In this document: positions 1 to 8,112 of the stretch, in pieces
How the letters are laid out: each line of letters opens with the position of its first letter
Numbering within the stretch: the first letter of the stretch is position 1
NCBI GenBank assembly: GCA_030153485.1
Contig: JAGUQX010000046.1
Coordinates: 1 to 46,552 of the forward strand
DNA from: Oscillospiraceae bacterium
GTDB taxonomy: Bacteria > Bacillota > Clostridia > Oscillospirales > Ruminococcaceae
DNA: 46,552 nt
Reading direction: 5' to 3'
Made by a program: the position numbers and the translations under genes
The notes under the pieces: model-generated
Database searches by the model: none
The model's input: the letters and a program-made list of their open reading frames with translations, nothing else
What the model was told of the DNA's origin: nothing

Positions 1-105
1 AGATAAATCCCGAAGAGATAAATCCCGAAGAGATAAATCCCGAAGAGATAAATCCCGAAGAGATAAATCCCGAAGAGATAAATCCCGAAGAGATAAATCC
101 CAAGT
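1..105. repeat. Tandem 15-bp repeat, seven units
   Basis: Six identical copies of agataaatcccgaag follow one another from position 1 and a seventh copy diverges in its last bases (ending caagt). There are no unique spacers between units, so this is a minisatellite and not a CRISPR array. The unit is a multiple of three and two of the three forward frames stay open through it, so it most likely lies inside the end of a coding region. The array continues beyond the left edge of the window, so its true copy number is unknown. Confidence 0.95.
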
Positions 106-107
106 AG
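3..107 (+). CDS. Partial 3' end of an unidentified gene with an INPEE repeat tail
   Basis: In the third forward frame the 15-bp repeat reads as repeated Ile-Asn-Pro-Glu-Glu and meets a TAG stop at 105-107, directly after the last unit. The second frame is also open (repeated Asp-Lys-Ser-Arg-Arg) and stops at 125-127, so the frame is not certain. I prefer the acidic version because other repeat tails in this window (FtsH, the ABC ATPase, the chitinase linker) are also Glu- and Pro-rich. The gene lies 90 bases before the sigma-28 gene in the same direction. In many Clostridia a flagellar gene occupies that place, but nothing visible here shows the function. Confidence 0.4.
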   Translation: MNPEEINPEEINPEEINPEEINPEEINPEEINPK

Positions 108-197
108 AATATAATTTTATAAATTAATATAAATTTTCTAAAACCCTTAATAAAAGATATGTTGGTTAATTTTCTTGAAAAGGATAGTGAAGATTAA

Positions 198-1007
198 ATG
201 TCTATTGAAAATAAAAAAATAAATTATAAAGATAAAAATTTGCAAGAGGGTGTAGAAACAGAAGAGTATTTATGGAAAACATATAAAGAAACAAATGATC
301 CAGCTATAAGAAATAAAATAATACTAAAATACACCTATCTGGTTAAATGCATCTCCCTACAATTAAGAGGAATTTATAAGCAATTTGCAGATGTTGATGA
401 TATAATAAACGAAGGAGTTATAACTTTAATAGATGCAATAAATAAGTATGACCTTGATAAATCCACAAAATTTTCGACATATGCGACGATTAGAATAAGA
501 GGATCAATAATTGATTATGTTAGAAAACAAGACTGGGTTCCAAGAAGGGTTAAAAAGTTTTCTAAAGATATAGATCAAGTAGAAACAAGGCTTAGACTTG
601 ATTTAAATAGAGATCCAACAACTAAAGAAATCGCTACTGATTTAAATTTGACAGAGAAAGAATATACAAAAAAATTATCTGAAACAAATAGTGTGAATAT
701 TTTGTCTTTCGAGCAAATTTTGACAGATAAATTAAGTGATGGAATAGAGATTAAAAGCAATGTTGCACAGAGCGATGATATGCCAGAAGCAAGGATGGAT
801 GATCAAGAACTAAGAAATATTTTGGCAGAAAGTATTGATAAACTAACAGAGAGAGAGCGAATAATAGTTTCATTATATTATTATGAAGAGTTGAAATTAA
901 AAGAGATTTCAAAAGTTTTAGAAGTAAGTGAATCTAGGATTTGCCAAATTCATGCAAACATAGTTAAAAAATTGAGAAAAAGTTTAACTAACTATGTAAC
1001 AATGTAA
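198..1007 (+). CDS. sigD: Sigma-28 family RNA polymerase sigma factor (FliA/WhiG/SigD type)
   Basis: A 269-residue sigma-70 family factor of the group that directs RNA polymerase to flagellar and motility promoters. Region 2 is clear around residues 60-110 (FADVDDIINEGVITLIDAI, then KFSTYATIRIRGSIIDYVR), followed by the family hallmark DWVPRRVKK at about 114-122. Region 3 covers about 125-165. Region 4 lies at about 210-265 with its helix-turn-helix LKEISKVLEVSESRICQIH. The length is slightly above the usual 240-260 because of a charged N-terminus. The ATG at 198 follows a weak purine-rich stretch (aaaagga). No anti-sigma factor or flagellar gene follows; a terminator closes the transcript at 1092. 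It therefore most likely ends an operon that starts left of the window. The family assignment is firm; the link to motility is from family knowledge. Confidence 0.9.
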   Translation: MSIENKKINYKDKNLQEGVETEEYLWKTYKETNDPAIRNKIILKYTYLVKCISLQLRGIYKQFADVDDIINEGVITLIDAINKYDLDKSTKFSTYATIRIRGSIIDYVRKQDWVPRRVKKFSKDIDQVETRLRLDLNRDPTTKEIATDLNLTEKEYTKKLSETNSVNILSFEQILTDKLSDGIEIKSNVAQSDDMPEARMDDQELRNILAESIDKLTERERIIVSLYYYEELKLKEISKVLEVSESRICQIHANIVKKLRKSLTNYVTM

Positions 1008-1033
1008 CTATTTAAATACATCAGAAGTTTATC

Positions 1034-1090
1034 ATATATTTATATAAAAATCAATCGATTAATGTAAAATATATTTATATAAAAATCAAT
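1034..1090. repeat. 22-bp direct repeat in the sigD 3' region
   Basis: The 22-base sequence beginning atatatttatataaaaatca occurs at 1034-1055 and again at 1069-1090, 35 bases apart, between the sigD stop and its terminator. It is AT-rich and non-coding. It could be a local duplication; no function is evident. Confidence 0.7.
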
Positions 1091-1091
1091 A

Positions 1092-1129
1092 AATTAAAAA
1101 GCATTGTTGTTTGCTTTTTAATTTTTTTT
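1092..1129 (+). terminator. Rho-independent terminator after sigD
   Basis: A 12-bp perfect stem (aattaaaaagca at 1092-1103 with tgctttttaatt at 1112-1123) encloses an 8-base loop and runs into a T tract ending near 1129. It separates sigD from the acetyltransferase gene, so the latter needs its own promoter, which I could not define clearly in 1130-1207. Confidence 0.85.
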
Positions 1130-1207
1130 GGTTTATACTATTTTTATTAAAATAATAAAAATTTTTTTTACTAATTATATAAAATAAATATCTTTGGAGT
1201 TGATAAA

Positions 1208-1657
1208 ATGTATAGAGTGGATTGGAAAAATGGAAATAAAGATATAGGCGATTCATATTTAATAAGACGACAAGTTTTTTTAATTGAAAGAGGATTTCCT
1301 ATGGGGGATGAAAGTGATGAAAGAGATATAAATGCGGAACATATAACAGTCTATTTTGATGATAAAGCTATAGGAACCGCAAGGGTTTTTATAGAAATAA
1401 ATAAAGAAGAATCTAGCTATATTATAGGTCGAGTGGCTGTTTTAGATAGATATAGAAAAAAAGGAATTGGAAAGTTTATTATAAGTGAAATTTTGACATA
1501 TTTAGAAGATAAAAAAGATAAAAAAGATATAAAAAAAGTCAAATTGCATGCGGTATGTGATGTAAAAGATTTTTATAAAAAACATGGATTTAAATCTATC
1601 GGTGAAAAATATATAGATGATGGATTAGACCATATAGTTATGGAAAAAAACATTTAA
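1208..1657 (+). CDS. GNAT family N-acetyltransferase
   Basis: A 149-residue single-domain acetyltransferase that would move an acetyl group from acetyl-CoA to an amine; the substrate cannot be read from sequence. The acetyl-CoA binding motif A is visible at about residues 76-95 as GRVAVLDRYRKKGIGKFI, with the R-x-x-x-G-I-G-K loop that holds the pyrophosphate. The C-terminal FYKKHGFKSIGEKYIDDGLDHIVM is the usual GNAT motif B region. The N-terminal half (IRRQVFLIERGFPMGDESDERDINAEH) resembles the ElaA/YjcF subgroup. The ATG at 1208 has a ggag Shine-Dalgarno at 1196-1199. It lies 18 bases before ilvE and is probably cotranscribed with it. Confidence 0.85.
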   Translation: MYRVDWKNGNKDIGDSYLIRRQVFLIERGFPMGDESDERDINAEHITVYFDDKAIGTARVFIEINKEESSYIIGRVAVLDRYRKKGIGKFIISEILTYLEDKKDKKDIKKVKLHAVCDVKDFYKKHGFKSIGEKYIDDGLDHIVMEKNI

Positions 1658-1675
1658 TAAAAAGGAGTATTTTTT

Positions 1676-2743
1676 ATGGTTAAAATTACAAGAACTAGTA
1701 ATATAAAAAAAGTTCCAGAATATATAGAAGACTTGGGATTTGGAAAGATTTTTACAGACCATATGTTTGTAATGGACTATAGTAAAGAAGAAGGATGGAA
1801 CAATCCAGAGATTGTTCCATATGCGCCTATATCTTTAGATCCGTCAAGTGTTTGTTTTCATTATGGTCAAAATATTTTTGAAGGTATGAAGGCATATAGA
1901 CATGAAGATGAGAAGATATATTTATTTAGACCAAGAGATCATATAACAAGGTTTAACGCGTCTTGTGTACGTATGTGTATTCCTATGGTGGATGAAGAAG
2001 ATATGCTAAAATATATAGAAAATCTTATAGTTGTAGACAATAAATGGGTTCCATCATTTGAAGGAAGTTCGTTGTATATTCGCCCTTTTATTATAGCGAC
2101 AACGGCAACACTAGGGGTTAAACCAGCTGTAAATTATAAGATGGTTATTATTATGTCCCCAGTAGGGTCATATTATGAAGATGGAATTAAACCTATAAAT
2201 ATTCATGTAGAAACAGAGCTAGTTAGAGCGACACAAGGTGGGGTAGGGAATGTAAAAACTGCGGGAAATTATGCGGCCTCTCTCCTTGCACAACAAAGAG
2301 CAGGTAGAAAAGGATTTGATCAGGTTTTATGGCTAGATTCTTTTTATCATAAGTATATAGAAGAAGTTGGAGTTATGAATATATTCTTTTCTTTTAACAA
2401 AAAAATAGTTACGCCAAAGTTAAATGGAACAATTCTACCAGGGGTTACAAGACAGACGGTTATAGATCTGTGTAATTTATGGGAGGTTGATATAGAAGAA
2501 AGAAGAATATCAATAGAAGAGGTTACAAGAGCTTGCTATCAAAATAAATTAGAAGAAATATTTGGAACAGGAACAGCCGCGATTATTAGCCCTATAGGAC
2601 ATTTTTCATATGATAATAAAAAGTATGAAGTTAACAAGGGGGAGATAGGACAAGTTTCACAAGCATTATTTGATGTTATAAATCAAATACAATATGGAGA
2701 GATGGAAGATCAGTTTAATTGGTTACATCGAGTTAAAATTTAG
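1676..2743 (+). CDS. ilvE: Branched-chain amino acid aminotransferase (class IV, PLP-dependent)
   Basis: Transfers amino groups between glutamate and the 2-keto acids of leucine, isoleucine and valine: the last step of their synthesis or the first of their breakdown. The 355-residue length fits the BCAT type II group (eukaryote-like and Bacillus YbgE/YwaA enzymes). Visible motifs are FHYGQNIFEGMKAYR (about 61-75), the PLP-lysine region GGVGNVKTAGNYAAS with Lys194 as the Schiff-base lysine, and EEVGVMNIFF (about 220), where most relatives have EVGTMN. The start ATG has aaaaggag eleven to twelve bases upstream. A terminator follows at once, so this ends the transcript with the GNAT gene. No other ilv or leu genes are in the window, so it may serve salvage or catabolism as well as synthesis. 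Confidence 0.93.
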   Translation: MVKITRTSNIKKVPEYIEDLGFGKIFTDHMFVMDYSKEEGWNNPEIVPYAPISLDPSSVCFHYGQNIFEGMKAYRHEDEKIYLFRPRDHITRFNASCVRMCIPMVDEEDMLKYIENLIVVDNKWVPSFEGSSLYIRPFIIATTATLGVKPAVNYKMVIIMSPVGSYYEDGIKPINIHVETELVRATQGGVGNVKTAGNYAASLLAQQRAGRKGFDQVLWLDSFYHKYIEEVGVMNIFFSFNKKIVTPKLNGTILPGVTRQTVIDLCNLWEVDIEERRISIEEVTRACYQNKLEEIFGTGTAAIISPIGHFSYDNKKYEVNKGEIGQVSQALFDVINQIQYGEMEDQFNWLHRVKI

Positions 2744-2760
2744 TTTTATTAGATTTATAT

Positions 2761-2810
2761 AAAAAAGAAAACTATAGATTAGCGTAAGCTTTTTTATAGT
2801 TTTCTTTTTT
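2761..2810 (+). terminator. Terminator after ilvE
   Basis: A 16-bp perfect stem (aaaaaagaaaactata at 2761-2776 with its complement at 2795-2810) with an 18-base loop that itself could partly pair. The right arm ends in a T-rich run. It lies immediately before the Shine-Dalgarno of the pseudouridine synthase gene. Confidence 0.85.
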
Positions 2811-2823
2811 TGGAGGAGTTATA

Positions 2824-3714
2824 GTGAGAAAACTTTTATATACTATAGATAAAGATGGGGATGGTAGAAAATTAAAGGAATATTTAAAAAATACCCATGG
2901 ATATTCTCGAGAGATTATAAGAAAATTAAAGGCAGATATAGATGGTGTAAGAAAAAATGGAAAATCGGCTATTTTTATAGATATCTTGTATGAAGGTGAC
3001 ATAGTTGAAGTTTTACTTAAGGACAAAGGAAGGCTAGATCCAAATCATAACACCTTTGTAGAAATTTTATATGATGATCAAGATATAATAATCTATGATA
3101 AGCCAGCTAATATGCCTATACATCCATCAAGAAGTCATCAGGGTGATACATTGGGAAATATATATGGTGCATATTGTGAAGATAAAAAGATAGAAGGAAT
3201 TTTCAGACCAATTTTTAGATTGGACGCAGATACAACGGGGATATGTGTTATAGGAAAACATCAGTTATCGGCATCTATTTTAAATAGAAATATTTTAAAA
3301 AAATATAGGGGCATAGTCTGTGGAAAACTTACAGAAAAAGAAGGTAAAATAGAAAAAAAAATAGGTAGAGAGCGAGTTGATTCTATAAAAAGAATAGTGG
3401 ATAATGATGGAGATATAGCAATAACTAGCTATAGAGTTATAGAAGAATTTGGAGGATATAGCCTTTTGGATATATGGCTGGAAACAGGAAGAACACATCA
3501 GATAAGGGTTCATTTTTCGGAGATTGGATATCCGCTTTTAGGGGATAAAATGTATGGAGGAGATTTAAAATATATAGATAGGCATAGTCTTCATTGCTAT
3601 AGTGTAGATTTTATCCATCCTATATATAAAAGAAAGATAGAGATTATTTCTAATCTTCCAAAAGATATGACACAGGCTATAATAGATATAAAAAATGAAA
3701 ATAATGTATTTTAA
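2824..3714 (+). CDS. RluA family 23S rRNA/tRNA pseudouridine synthase
   Basis: A 296-residue enzyme that isomerises specific uridines in structured RNA to pseudouridine. The catalytic motif is FRLDADTTGI at residues 131-140, with Asp134 the expected catalytic aspartate (family consensus HRLDxxTSG; here the first His is Phe and TSG is TTG). The N-terminal 70 residues look like a degenerate S4-like RNA-binding domain. The C-terminal LDIWLETGRTHQIRVHFSEIGYPLLGD matches the conserved RluA core. The start is GTG at 2824, preceded by a strong ggaggag at 2812-2818. It lies between terminators, 90 bases before the ABC importer. Exact target (RluB/C/D-like) cannot be told from sequence. Confidence 0.9.
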   Translation: MRKLLYTIDKDGDGRKLKEYLKNTHGYSREIIRKLKADIDGVRKNGKSAIFIDILYEGDIVEVLLKDKGRLDPNHNTFVEILYDDQDIIIYDKPANMPIHPSRSHQGDTLGNIYGAYCEDKKIEGIFRPIFRLDADTTGICVIGKHQLSASILNRNILKKYRGIVCGKLTEKEGKIEKKIGRERVDSIKRIVDNDGDIAITSYRVIEEFGGYSLLDIWLETGRTHQIRVHFSEIGYPLLGDKMYGGDLKYIDRHSLHCYSVDFIHPIYKRKIEIISNLPKDMTQAIIDIKNENNVF

Positions 3715-3744
3715 TACAAATATATTGTATTATTATGCATAATA
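3713..3744. promoter_or_regulatory. Two adjacent inverted repeats upstream of the amino-acid importer
   Basis: The sequence aatacaa-atata-ttgtatt (3713-3731) is directly followed by the perfect 14-base palindrome tattatgcataata (3731-3744). Both lie 60-90 bases before the importer's start codon, where a repressor could act. They could also be the weak 3' end of the rluA-family transcript. I do not recognise a known operator consensus. Confidence 0.35.
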
Positions 3745-3804
3745 TGATATTATTTATAATGATATAAAAAATATAATAGAGTTGGAAAGGGTTGGCAAAG
3801 ATAG

Positions 3805-4647
3805 ATGAAAAAAATAATAAAATTGATTCTTTTAGTTGTTATTTCTAGTCTTTTAATTACAAGTTGTGGGGGGAAAACTGGAAATAGTTTAGCGGATATA
3901 AAAGATAGAGGAAATATAGTTATGTATACCGAAGCGGGATTTCCGCCATTTGCATATCGTGGAAATGCAGGAAGCATAGAGGGTATAGATATGGATATAT
4001 CACTAGAGATAGCCAAAGAAATAGGAGTTGCTCTTAATACACAGGACGTTAAGTTTACAACTTTGATACCTAGTTTAACAGGAGGAAAAGCAGACTTTGT
4101 GGCAGCGGGGATGACAAATACAGAAGAAAGAAGCAAGAAGGTTGATTTTAGTAATAATTATCTAGTTGCATATCAATCTGTGCTAAGTTTAGAGGGAAAA
4201 GGATATCAAAAAATATCTGAACTATCTGATAAAAAAATAGGTGTTCAAACTGGGTCTACAAGTGATATTATAGTTTCGGCAGAGGCAAAAAATGTTAAAT
4301 TAGAAGATGGAACAATGGTAGATGGAATTTTTGAAAACACAGGGACAGAGATAAAAAGATATGAAACAGTTTTAGAAGCAGTTCAAGATTTAAAGAATGG
4401 AAGAATAGATGCAATTGTAGTTGGATCTATAGTTGGAGAAAATTTAATCTCTAATAATTTAGATATAAATGATGAAAAACTTTTGGATAGAGATGGTAAA
4501 GAATATAGCGAAAGCAATGCTATAGCTGTAAAAAAAGGAAATACAGAGCTTTTAGATATTATAAATAAAGTTTTAGCAAGATTAGAAGAAACTGGAAAAT
4601 TAGATGAAATCTATAAAAAACATGCAGAAAGCATAATAAAAAATTAA
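3805..4647 (+). CDS. Amino acid ABC transporter, substrate-binding lipoprotein
   Basis: An extracellular solute-binding protein of family 3 (polar amino acids, cystine, glutamine or arginine), anchored to the membrane by lipid. The signal peptide ends in a lipobox LITSC with Cys21 as the lipidated residue. The mature part begins with a typical IKDRGNIVMYTEAGFPPFAY and carries IEGIDMDISLEIAKEIG and VDFSNNYLVAYQSV, both normal for the family. The length of 280 residues is usual. It is the first gene of a three-gene importer operon, 10 bases before the permease. The substrate cannot be fixed; neighbours (ilvE upstream) do not decide it. Confidence 0.92.
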   Translation: MKKIIKLILLVVISSLLITSCGGKTGNSLADIKDRGNIVMYTEAGFPPFAYRGNAGSIEGIDMDISLEIAKEIGVALNTQDVKFTTLIPSLTGGKADFVAAGMTNTEERSKKVDFSNNYLVAYQSVLSLEGKGYQKISELSDKKIGVQTGSTSDIIVSAEAKNVKLEDGTMVDGIFENTGTEIKRYETVLEAVQDLKNGRIDAIVVGSIVGENLISNNLDINDEKLLDRDGKEYSESNAIAVKKGNTELLDIINKVLARLEETGKLDEIYKKHAESIIKN

Positions 4648-4657
4648 AGGGACATAT

Positions 4658-5356
4658 ATGGAATTTATAGAATATATAAAGACAGGATTTCACTCGACTT
4701 TTATCGTTGATGATAGGTATAAATTATTTTTAGAAGGTTTGGGAAACACAGTATATATAGCGATTTTTGCAACTATTATAGGGGTTATAATTGGATCTAT
4801 ATCGGCTATTGTTGGGTTTTATGTAAAAACAACGGGTAGACTAAAGCCTATAGGATGGATTATAAATATATATGTAATAGTTATAAGAGGAACCCCTCTT
4901 TTGATACAACTTTTGATTACATACTTTATAATATTTTCGTCGTCAGACAATGCAGTAATGATAGCTATAATAGCATTTGGTCTAAATTCGGGAGCATATG
5001 TTTGCGAAGTTATAAGGGCAGGAATTTTGTCGGTGGATAAGGGACAGGGAGAAGCAGGAGCTTCATTAGGACTAAATTTATATCAAATTATGAGGTTTAT
5101 CCAGTTGCCACAGGCGATAAAGAACATTCTTCCTGCATTAGGAAATGAGTTTATAAATATAGTTAAAGAAACATCTGTGGCGGGATATATAGCTATAGTT
5201 GATCTAACCAAAGCGGGAGATATAGTTCGATCTCAAACATTTGATCCATATTTTTCTCTTTTATCTGTAGCGGGAATATATCTTATAATTGTATCTGGAC
5301 TATCTTTTGCATTGAAAAAATGGGAAAAGAGGTTGAGTATAAGTGATAGAAGTTAA
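4658..5356 (+). CDS. Amino acid ABC transporter, permease (HisM/GlnP type)
   Basis: A 232-residue inner-membrane subunit that forms the translocation path, probably as a homodimer because no second permease is present. Several hydrophobic segments are visible (around residues 28-52, 67-95, 100-115, 165-180 and 200-222). The ABC-coupling EAA loop appears as EAGASLGLNLYQIMRFIQLPQAIKNILP at about 132-158. The start ATG has aaaggga overlapping the stop of the binding-protein gene. Its 3' end overlaps the ATPase gene by 14 bases, implying coupled translation. Confidence 0.92.
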   Translation: MEFIEYIKTGFHSTFIVDDRYKLFLEGLGNTVYIAIFATIIGVIIGSISAIVGFYVKTTGRLKPIGWIINIYVIVIRGTPLLIQLLITYFIIFSSSDNAVMIAIIAFGLNSGAYVCEVIRAGILSVDKGQGEAGASLGLNLYQIMRFIQLPQAIKNILPALGNEFINIVKETSVAGYIAIVDLTKAGDIVRSQTFDPYFSLLSVAGIYLIIVSGLSFALKKWEKRLSISDRS

Positions 5357-6065
5357 AGGGTTAAACAAATATTTTGGAAAAAATCATATACTAAAAGATA
5401 TAACAGAAAGTATAGATAAAGATGAAAAGGTAGTTATAGTTGGACCTTCTGGATCGGGAAAAAGCACCTTTTTGAGATGTTTAAATCTTTTAGAAAAGCC
5501 AACATCAGGAGATATAAAGTTTTTTGGAGAGTCTATTATAGAAAAAAAGATAAATATAAATATAGTTAGGCAGAAGTTGGGGATGGTTTTCCAACAGTTT
5601 AATCTTTTTAACAATATGACGGTTATGGATAATATAACATTGGCTCCAATACAATTAAAGTTAAAAACAAAAGAACAAGCAGAAAAAAAGGGGATAGAAC
5701 TTTTAAAAAGGATAGGATTGGATATGCATAAAGATAAATATCCATCAACCCTTTCTGGGGGACAAAAGCAGAGGATTGCTATTATAAGATCTTTAGCGAT
5801 GAATCCAGATATGATATTGTTTGATGAGCCAACATCGGCTTTAGATCCCGAGATGGTTTTAGAGGTTTTAGAGTTGATGAAAGAGGTTTCTAATCAAGGG
5901 ATTGGCATGGTAGTTGTGACCCATGAGATGGATTTTGCTAGAGATGTTGCTACAAGAATTTTATTTATGGATGATGGCAGGATTGTAGAGCAGAATTCTC
6001 CAAAAGAGTTTTTTAAAAATCCACAGAATGAAAGGTTAAAAACTTTTTTAAATAAGGTTATATAA
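5343..6065 (+). CDS. Amino acid ABC transporter, ATP-binding protein (GlnQ type)
   Basis: The 240-residue ATPase that drives the importer. The Walker A motif is GPSGSGKST (about residues 34-42), the Q-loop is VFQQFNLF, the ABC signature is LSGGQKQR, and Walker B is MILFDEPTSALDPE followed by the switch histidine in VVTHEM. These are all intact, so it should be active. The start is GTG at 5343 inside the permease gene. The gene ends within the left arm of the palindromic terminator at 6061. Confidence 0.94.
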   Translation: MIEVKGLNKYFGKNHILKDITESIDKDEKVVIVGPSGSGKSTFLRCLNLLEKPTSGDIKFFGESIIEKKININIVRQKLGMVFQQFNLFNNMTVMDNITLAPIQLKLKTKEQAEKKGIELLKRIGLDMHKDKYPSTLSGGQKQRIAIIRSLAMNPDMILFDEPTSALDPEMVLEVLELMKEVSNQGIGMVVVTHEMDFARDVATRILFMDDGRIVEQNSPKEFFKNPQNERLKTFLNKVI

Positions 6066-6116
6066 AATATAATAGCGGTGGTTTTAATATTAAAACCACC
6101 GCTATTATATTTTATA
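6061..6116. terminator. Bidirectional terminator: 56-bp perfect palindrome
   Basis: Positions 6061-6088 are exactly complementary to 6089-6116, with a GC-rich middle (agcggtggtt with aaccaccgct) and A/T-rich outer parts that supply a T run in each direction. It serves the ABC importer operon on + and the PEP carboxykinase gene on -. The left arm includes the stop codon region of the ATPase gene. Confidence 0.95.
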
Positions 6117-6123
6117 ATTATAT

Positions 6124-7896
6124 TTATTTTTCTAGACGAGATTTTAAATCTTCTAGTTGTTTAGAAAGTTCTATAGGCAGAGATTTTCCAATGGATAAAA
6201 AGAAATCTTGTATAGAAGATATTTCAGAAAGCCATAGATTTTTATCTATGTGAAGGATATGCTTTAAACTTTTTATTGATATATCTAAACCAGATATATC
6301 AATATCTTCTATATTTGGTAGAAATCCAATAGGGGTTTTTTGAGCAGGAGAATCAGGATTTTTACATCTATTTAAAATCCATAGAAGAACCCGCATATTA
6401 TCACAAAATCCAGGCCATATAAAGTTTCCGTTATCGTCTGTTCTAAACCAGTTTACATGGAATATTTTAGGGGCATTTTCACCGAGAGAAGCGCCAATAT
6501 TTATCCAGTGTGAAAAATATTCTCCAATATCATATCCACAAAAAGGAATCATCGCCATTGGGTCTCGGCGGACAATACCAGTTTGACCAGTAGCGGCGGC
6601 GGTTGTTTCTGATGATATAGTTGAACCAATAAAAACACCGTGGTTCCAATCATAGGATTGATAGACAAGAGGAGCTAATTTTTTTCGTCTACCACCAAAT
6701 ATAATTCCAGAGATAGGAACACCGTTTGGATTATTAAATTCTTTAGAAATAGAAGGACAGTTATATGCAGGAGATGTAAACCTACTATTGGGATGTGCAC
6801 CTTTTTCTAAACTTTTAGGGTTCCAAGGGTTTCCTTTCCAATCAATAGCATTAGTTGGAGGAGGGGTTTCCATCCCTTCCCACCAAACAGAATTATTGTC
6901 TAAATCATGGACAACATTTGTAAATATAGTGTTTGATTTTGTAGATTTAAGTGCATTTGGATTTGATTTTTGGCTTGTTCCAGGGGCGACACCGAAGAAA
7001 CCGTTTTCGGGATTTATAGCCCATAATCTTCCATCTTCTCCCTTTCTAAGCCAAGCTATATCATCGCCAACACACCAAATTTTATATCCTTTATCTTTAT
7101 AAATTTCGGGAGGAATAAGCATGGCGAGGTTGGTTTTTCCACAAGCAGAAGGAAAAGCGGCGGCAAAATATGTAATATCCCCATCAGGAGATTCTATACC
7201 TAGTATAAGCATATGCTCTGCCATCCAGCTCTCTAGTTTTCCTTGGTATGATGCAATTCTAAGAGCGAAACATTTTTTACCAAGAAGAACATTTCCGCCA
7301 TATCCAGAATTTATAGACCATATGGTATTCTCTTCTGGAAAATGGCATATATATCTGTTATTTTCATCTATCGATCCTTTAGAATGTAAACCACGGACAA
7401 AATCATTACTAATATCTCCAAGGTTATCTAAAGCAAGCTGTCCAATCCTTGTCATTATATTCATATTTAAAACAACATAAGACGAGTCGGTGATTTCTAT
7501 ACCAACTTTAGAAAAAGGAGATGATGGAGGGCCCATAAGGTAGGGTATTATATATAAAGTTTTATCAGACATAACACTTTTAAACAAAGAGGAAAGCTTT
7601 TTATATGCATCAGAACTTTTCCACCAATTATTAGTTACGCCAACATCTTTTTTATTTTTTGTACAGATAAATGTTTTATCTTCTACACGAGCAACATCAT
7701 TTACAGCCGTTCGATGGATAAAACAATTTGGCAAAGTTTCTGGGTTTAGGGGAGAAATTTCGCCAGAATTTACACTGTCAAGGCAGATTTTTTCTATTTG
7801 TTTTTTTGATCCATCTATCCAAACAACATTTTTTGGTTTACATAGATAGGTTATATCATCAATCCAGTTTAGGACATTTTTATTTTTAGTAAGCAT
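6124..7896 (-). CDS. pckG: Phosphoenolpyruvate carboxykinase, GTP type
   Basis: Converts oxaloacetate and GTP to phosphoenolpyruvate, GDP and CO2 (or the reverse, fixing CO2 in anaerobes), linking the C4 acids to glycolysis. The 590-residue length and motifs are those of the GTP family: SGYGGNVLLGKKCFALRIAS (197-216), the metal-binding His in ESWMAEHMLILG (222-233) and the kinase loop FPSACGKTN at 248-256 with the reactive Cys252. The C-terminal nucleotide-binding region NWFRTDDNGNFIWPGF is also present. The ATG has aggagg eleven bases upstream. The gene stands alone between the palindrome and its own promoter. Many Firmicutes use the unrelated ATP type, so the GTP type is a useful clue to lineage or transfer. 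Confidence 0.95.
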   Translation of the reverse strand: MLTKNKNVLNWIDDITYLCKPKNVVWIDGSKKQIEKICLDSVNSGEISPLNPETLPNCFIHRTAVNDVARVEDKTFICTKNKKDVGVTNNWWKSSDAYKKLSSLFKSVMSDKTLYIIPYLMGPPSSPFSKVGIEITDSSYVVLNMNIMTRIGQLALDNLGDISNDFVRGLHSKGSIDENNRYICHFPEENTIWSINSGYGGNVLLGKKCFALRIASYQGKLESWMAEHMLILGIESPDGDITYFAAAFPSACGKTNLAMLIPPEIYKDKGYKIWCVGDDIAWLRKGEDGRLWAINPENGFFGVAPGTSQKSNPNALKSTKSNTIFTNVVHDLDNNSVWWEGMETPPPTNAIDWKGNPWNPKSLEKGAHPNSRFTSPAYNCPSISKEFNNPNGVPISGIIFGGRRKKLAPLVYQSYDWNHGVFIGSTISSETTAAATGQTGIVRRDPMAMIPFCGYDIGEYFSHWINIGASLGENAPKIFHVNWFRTDDNGNFIWPGFCDNMRVLLWILNRCKNPDSPAQKTPIGFLPNIEDIDISGLDISIKSLKHILHIDKNLWLSEISSIQDFFLSIGKSLPIELSKQLEDLKSRLEK

Positions 7897-7934
7897 AAAT
7901 TATATATCCTCCTAAATATTTATAGATTATTTTA

Positions 7935-7963
7935 ATTATAATATGTAAGAAATCTATATTCAA
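7935..7963 (-). promoter_or_regulatory. Sigma-A type promoter for pckG
   Basis: Read on the minus strand: -35 TTGAAT (7958-7963), a 17-base spacer and -10 TATAAT (7935-7940). It is 38 bases upstream of the start codon. It is divergent from the alaS promoter, with about 45 bases between the two -35 boxes. Confidence 0.75.
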
Positions 7964-8007
7964 TAGATAATGAAATGATGTTTAATATAAATAAAAAGTT
8001 TTTATAA

Positions 8008-8036
8008 TTGACAAATATAATTATAATTATTATAAT
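8008..8036 (+). promoter_or_regulatory. Sigma-A type promoter for the alaS operon
   Basis: Consensus -35 TTGACA (8008-8013), a 17-base spacer and -10 TATAAT (8031-8036). Transcription would start near 8043 and give a leader of about 110 bases before the start codon at 8153. A second TATAAT at 8048-8053 has no good -35 box. Confidence 0.85.
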
Positions 8037-8074
8037 TATTTTAATGTTATAATGGAATAATTTTAATTAAATAT

Positions 8075-8112
8075 AAAAGTCTTGGTCTCTCCTTCTAGAG
8101 GCGAAGGCTTTT
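8075..8112 (+). other. Strong leader hairpin before alaS
   Basis: In the alaS leader, aaaagtctt (8075-8083) pairs with aaggctttt (8104-8112) with one wobble pair, and inside it gtctct pairs with agaggc around the loop ccttct. It resembles a terminator or attenuator but is followed by ttaatta and not a clean U tract. No T-box sequence (GGGTGGNACCGCG-like) is present, so it is not a canonical tRNA-sensing leader. Confidence 0.6.

Noticed and set aside
1..105. Possible CRISPR array at the left edge
   Set aside because: The 15-bp units are directly adjacent with no spacers and no cas genes are near.
6788..7480. Forward-strand open frames opposite the PEP carboxykinase
   Set aside because: They have no ribosome sites and encode no recognisable protein; they shadow a strongly conserved gene on the other strand.
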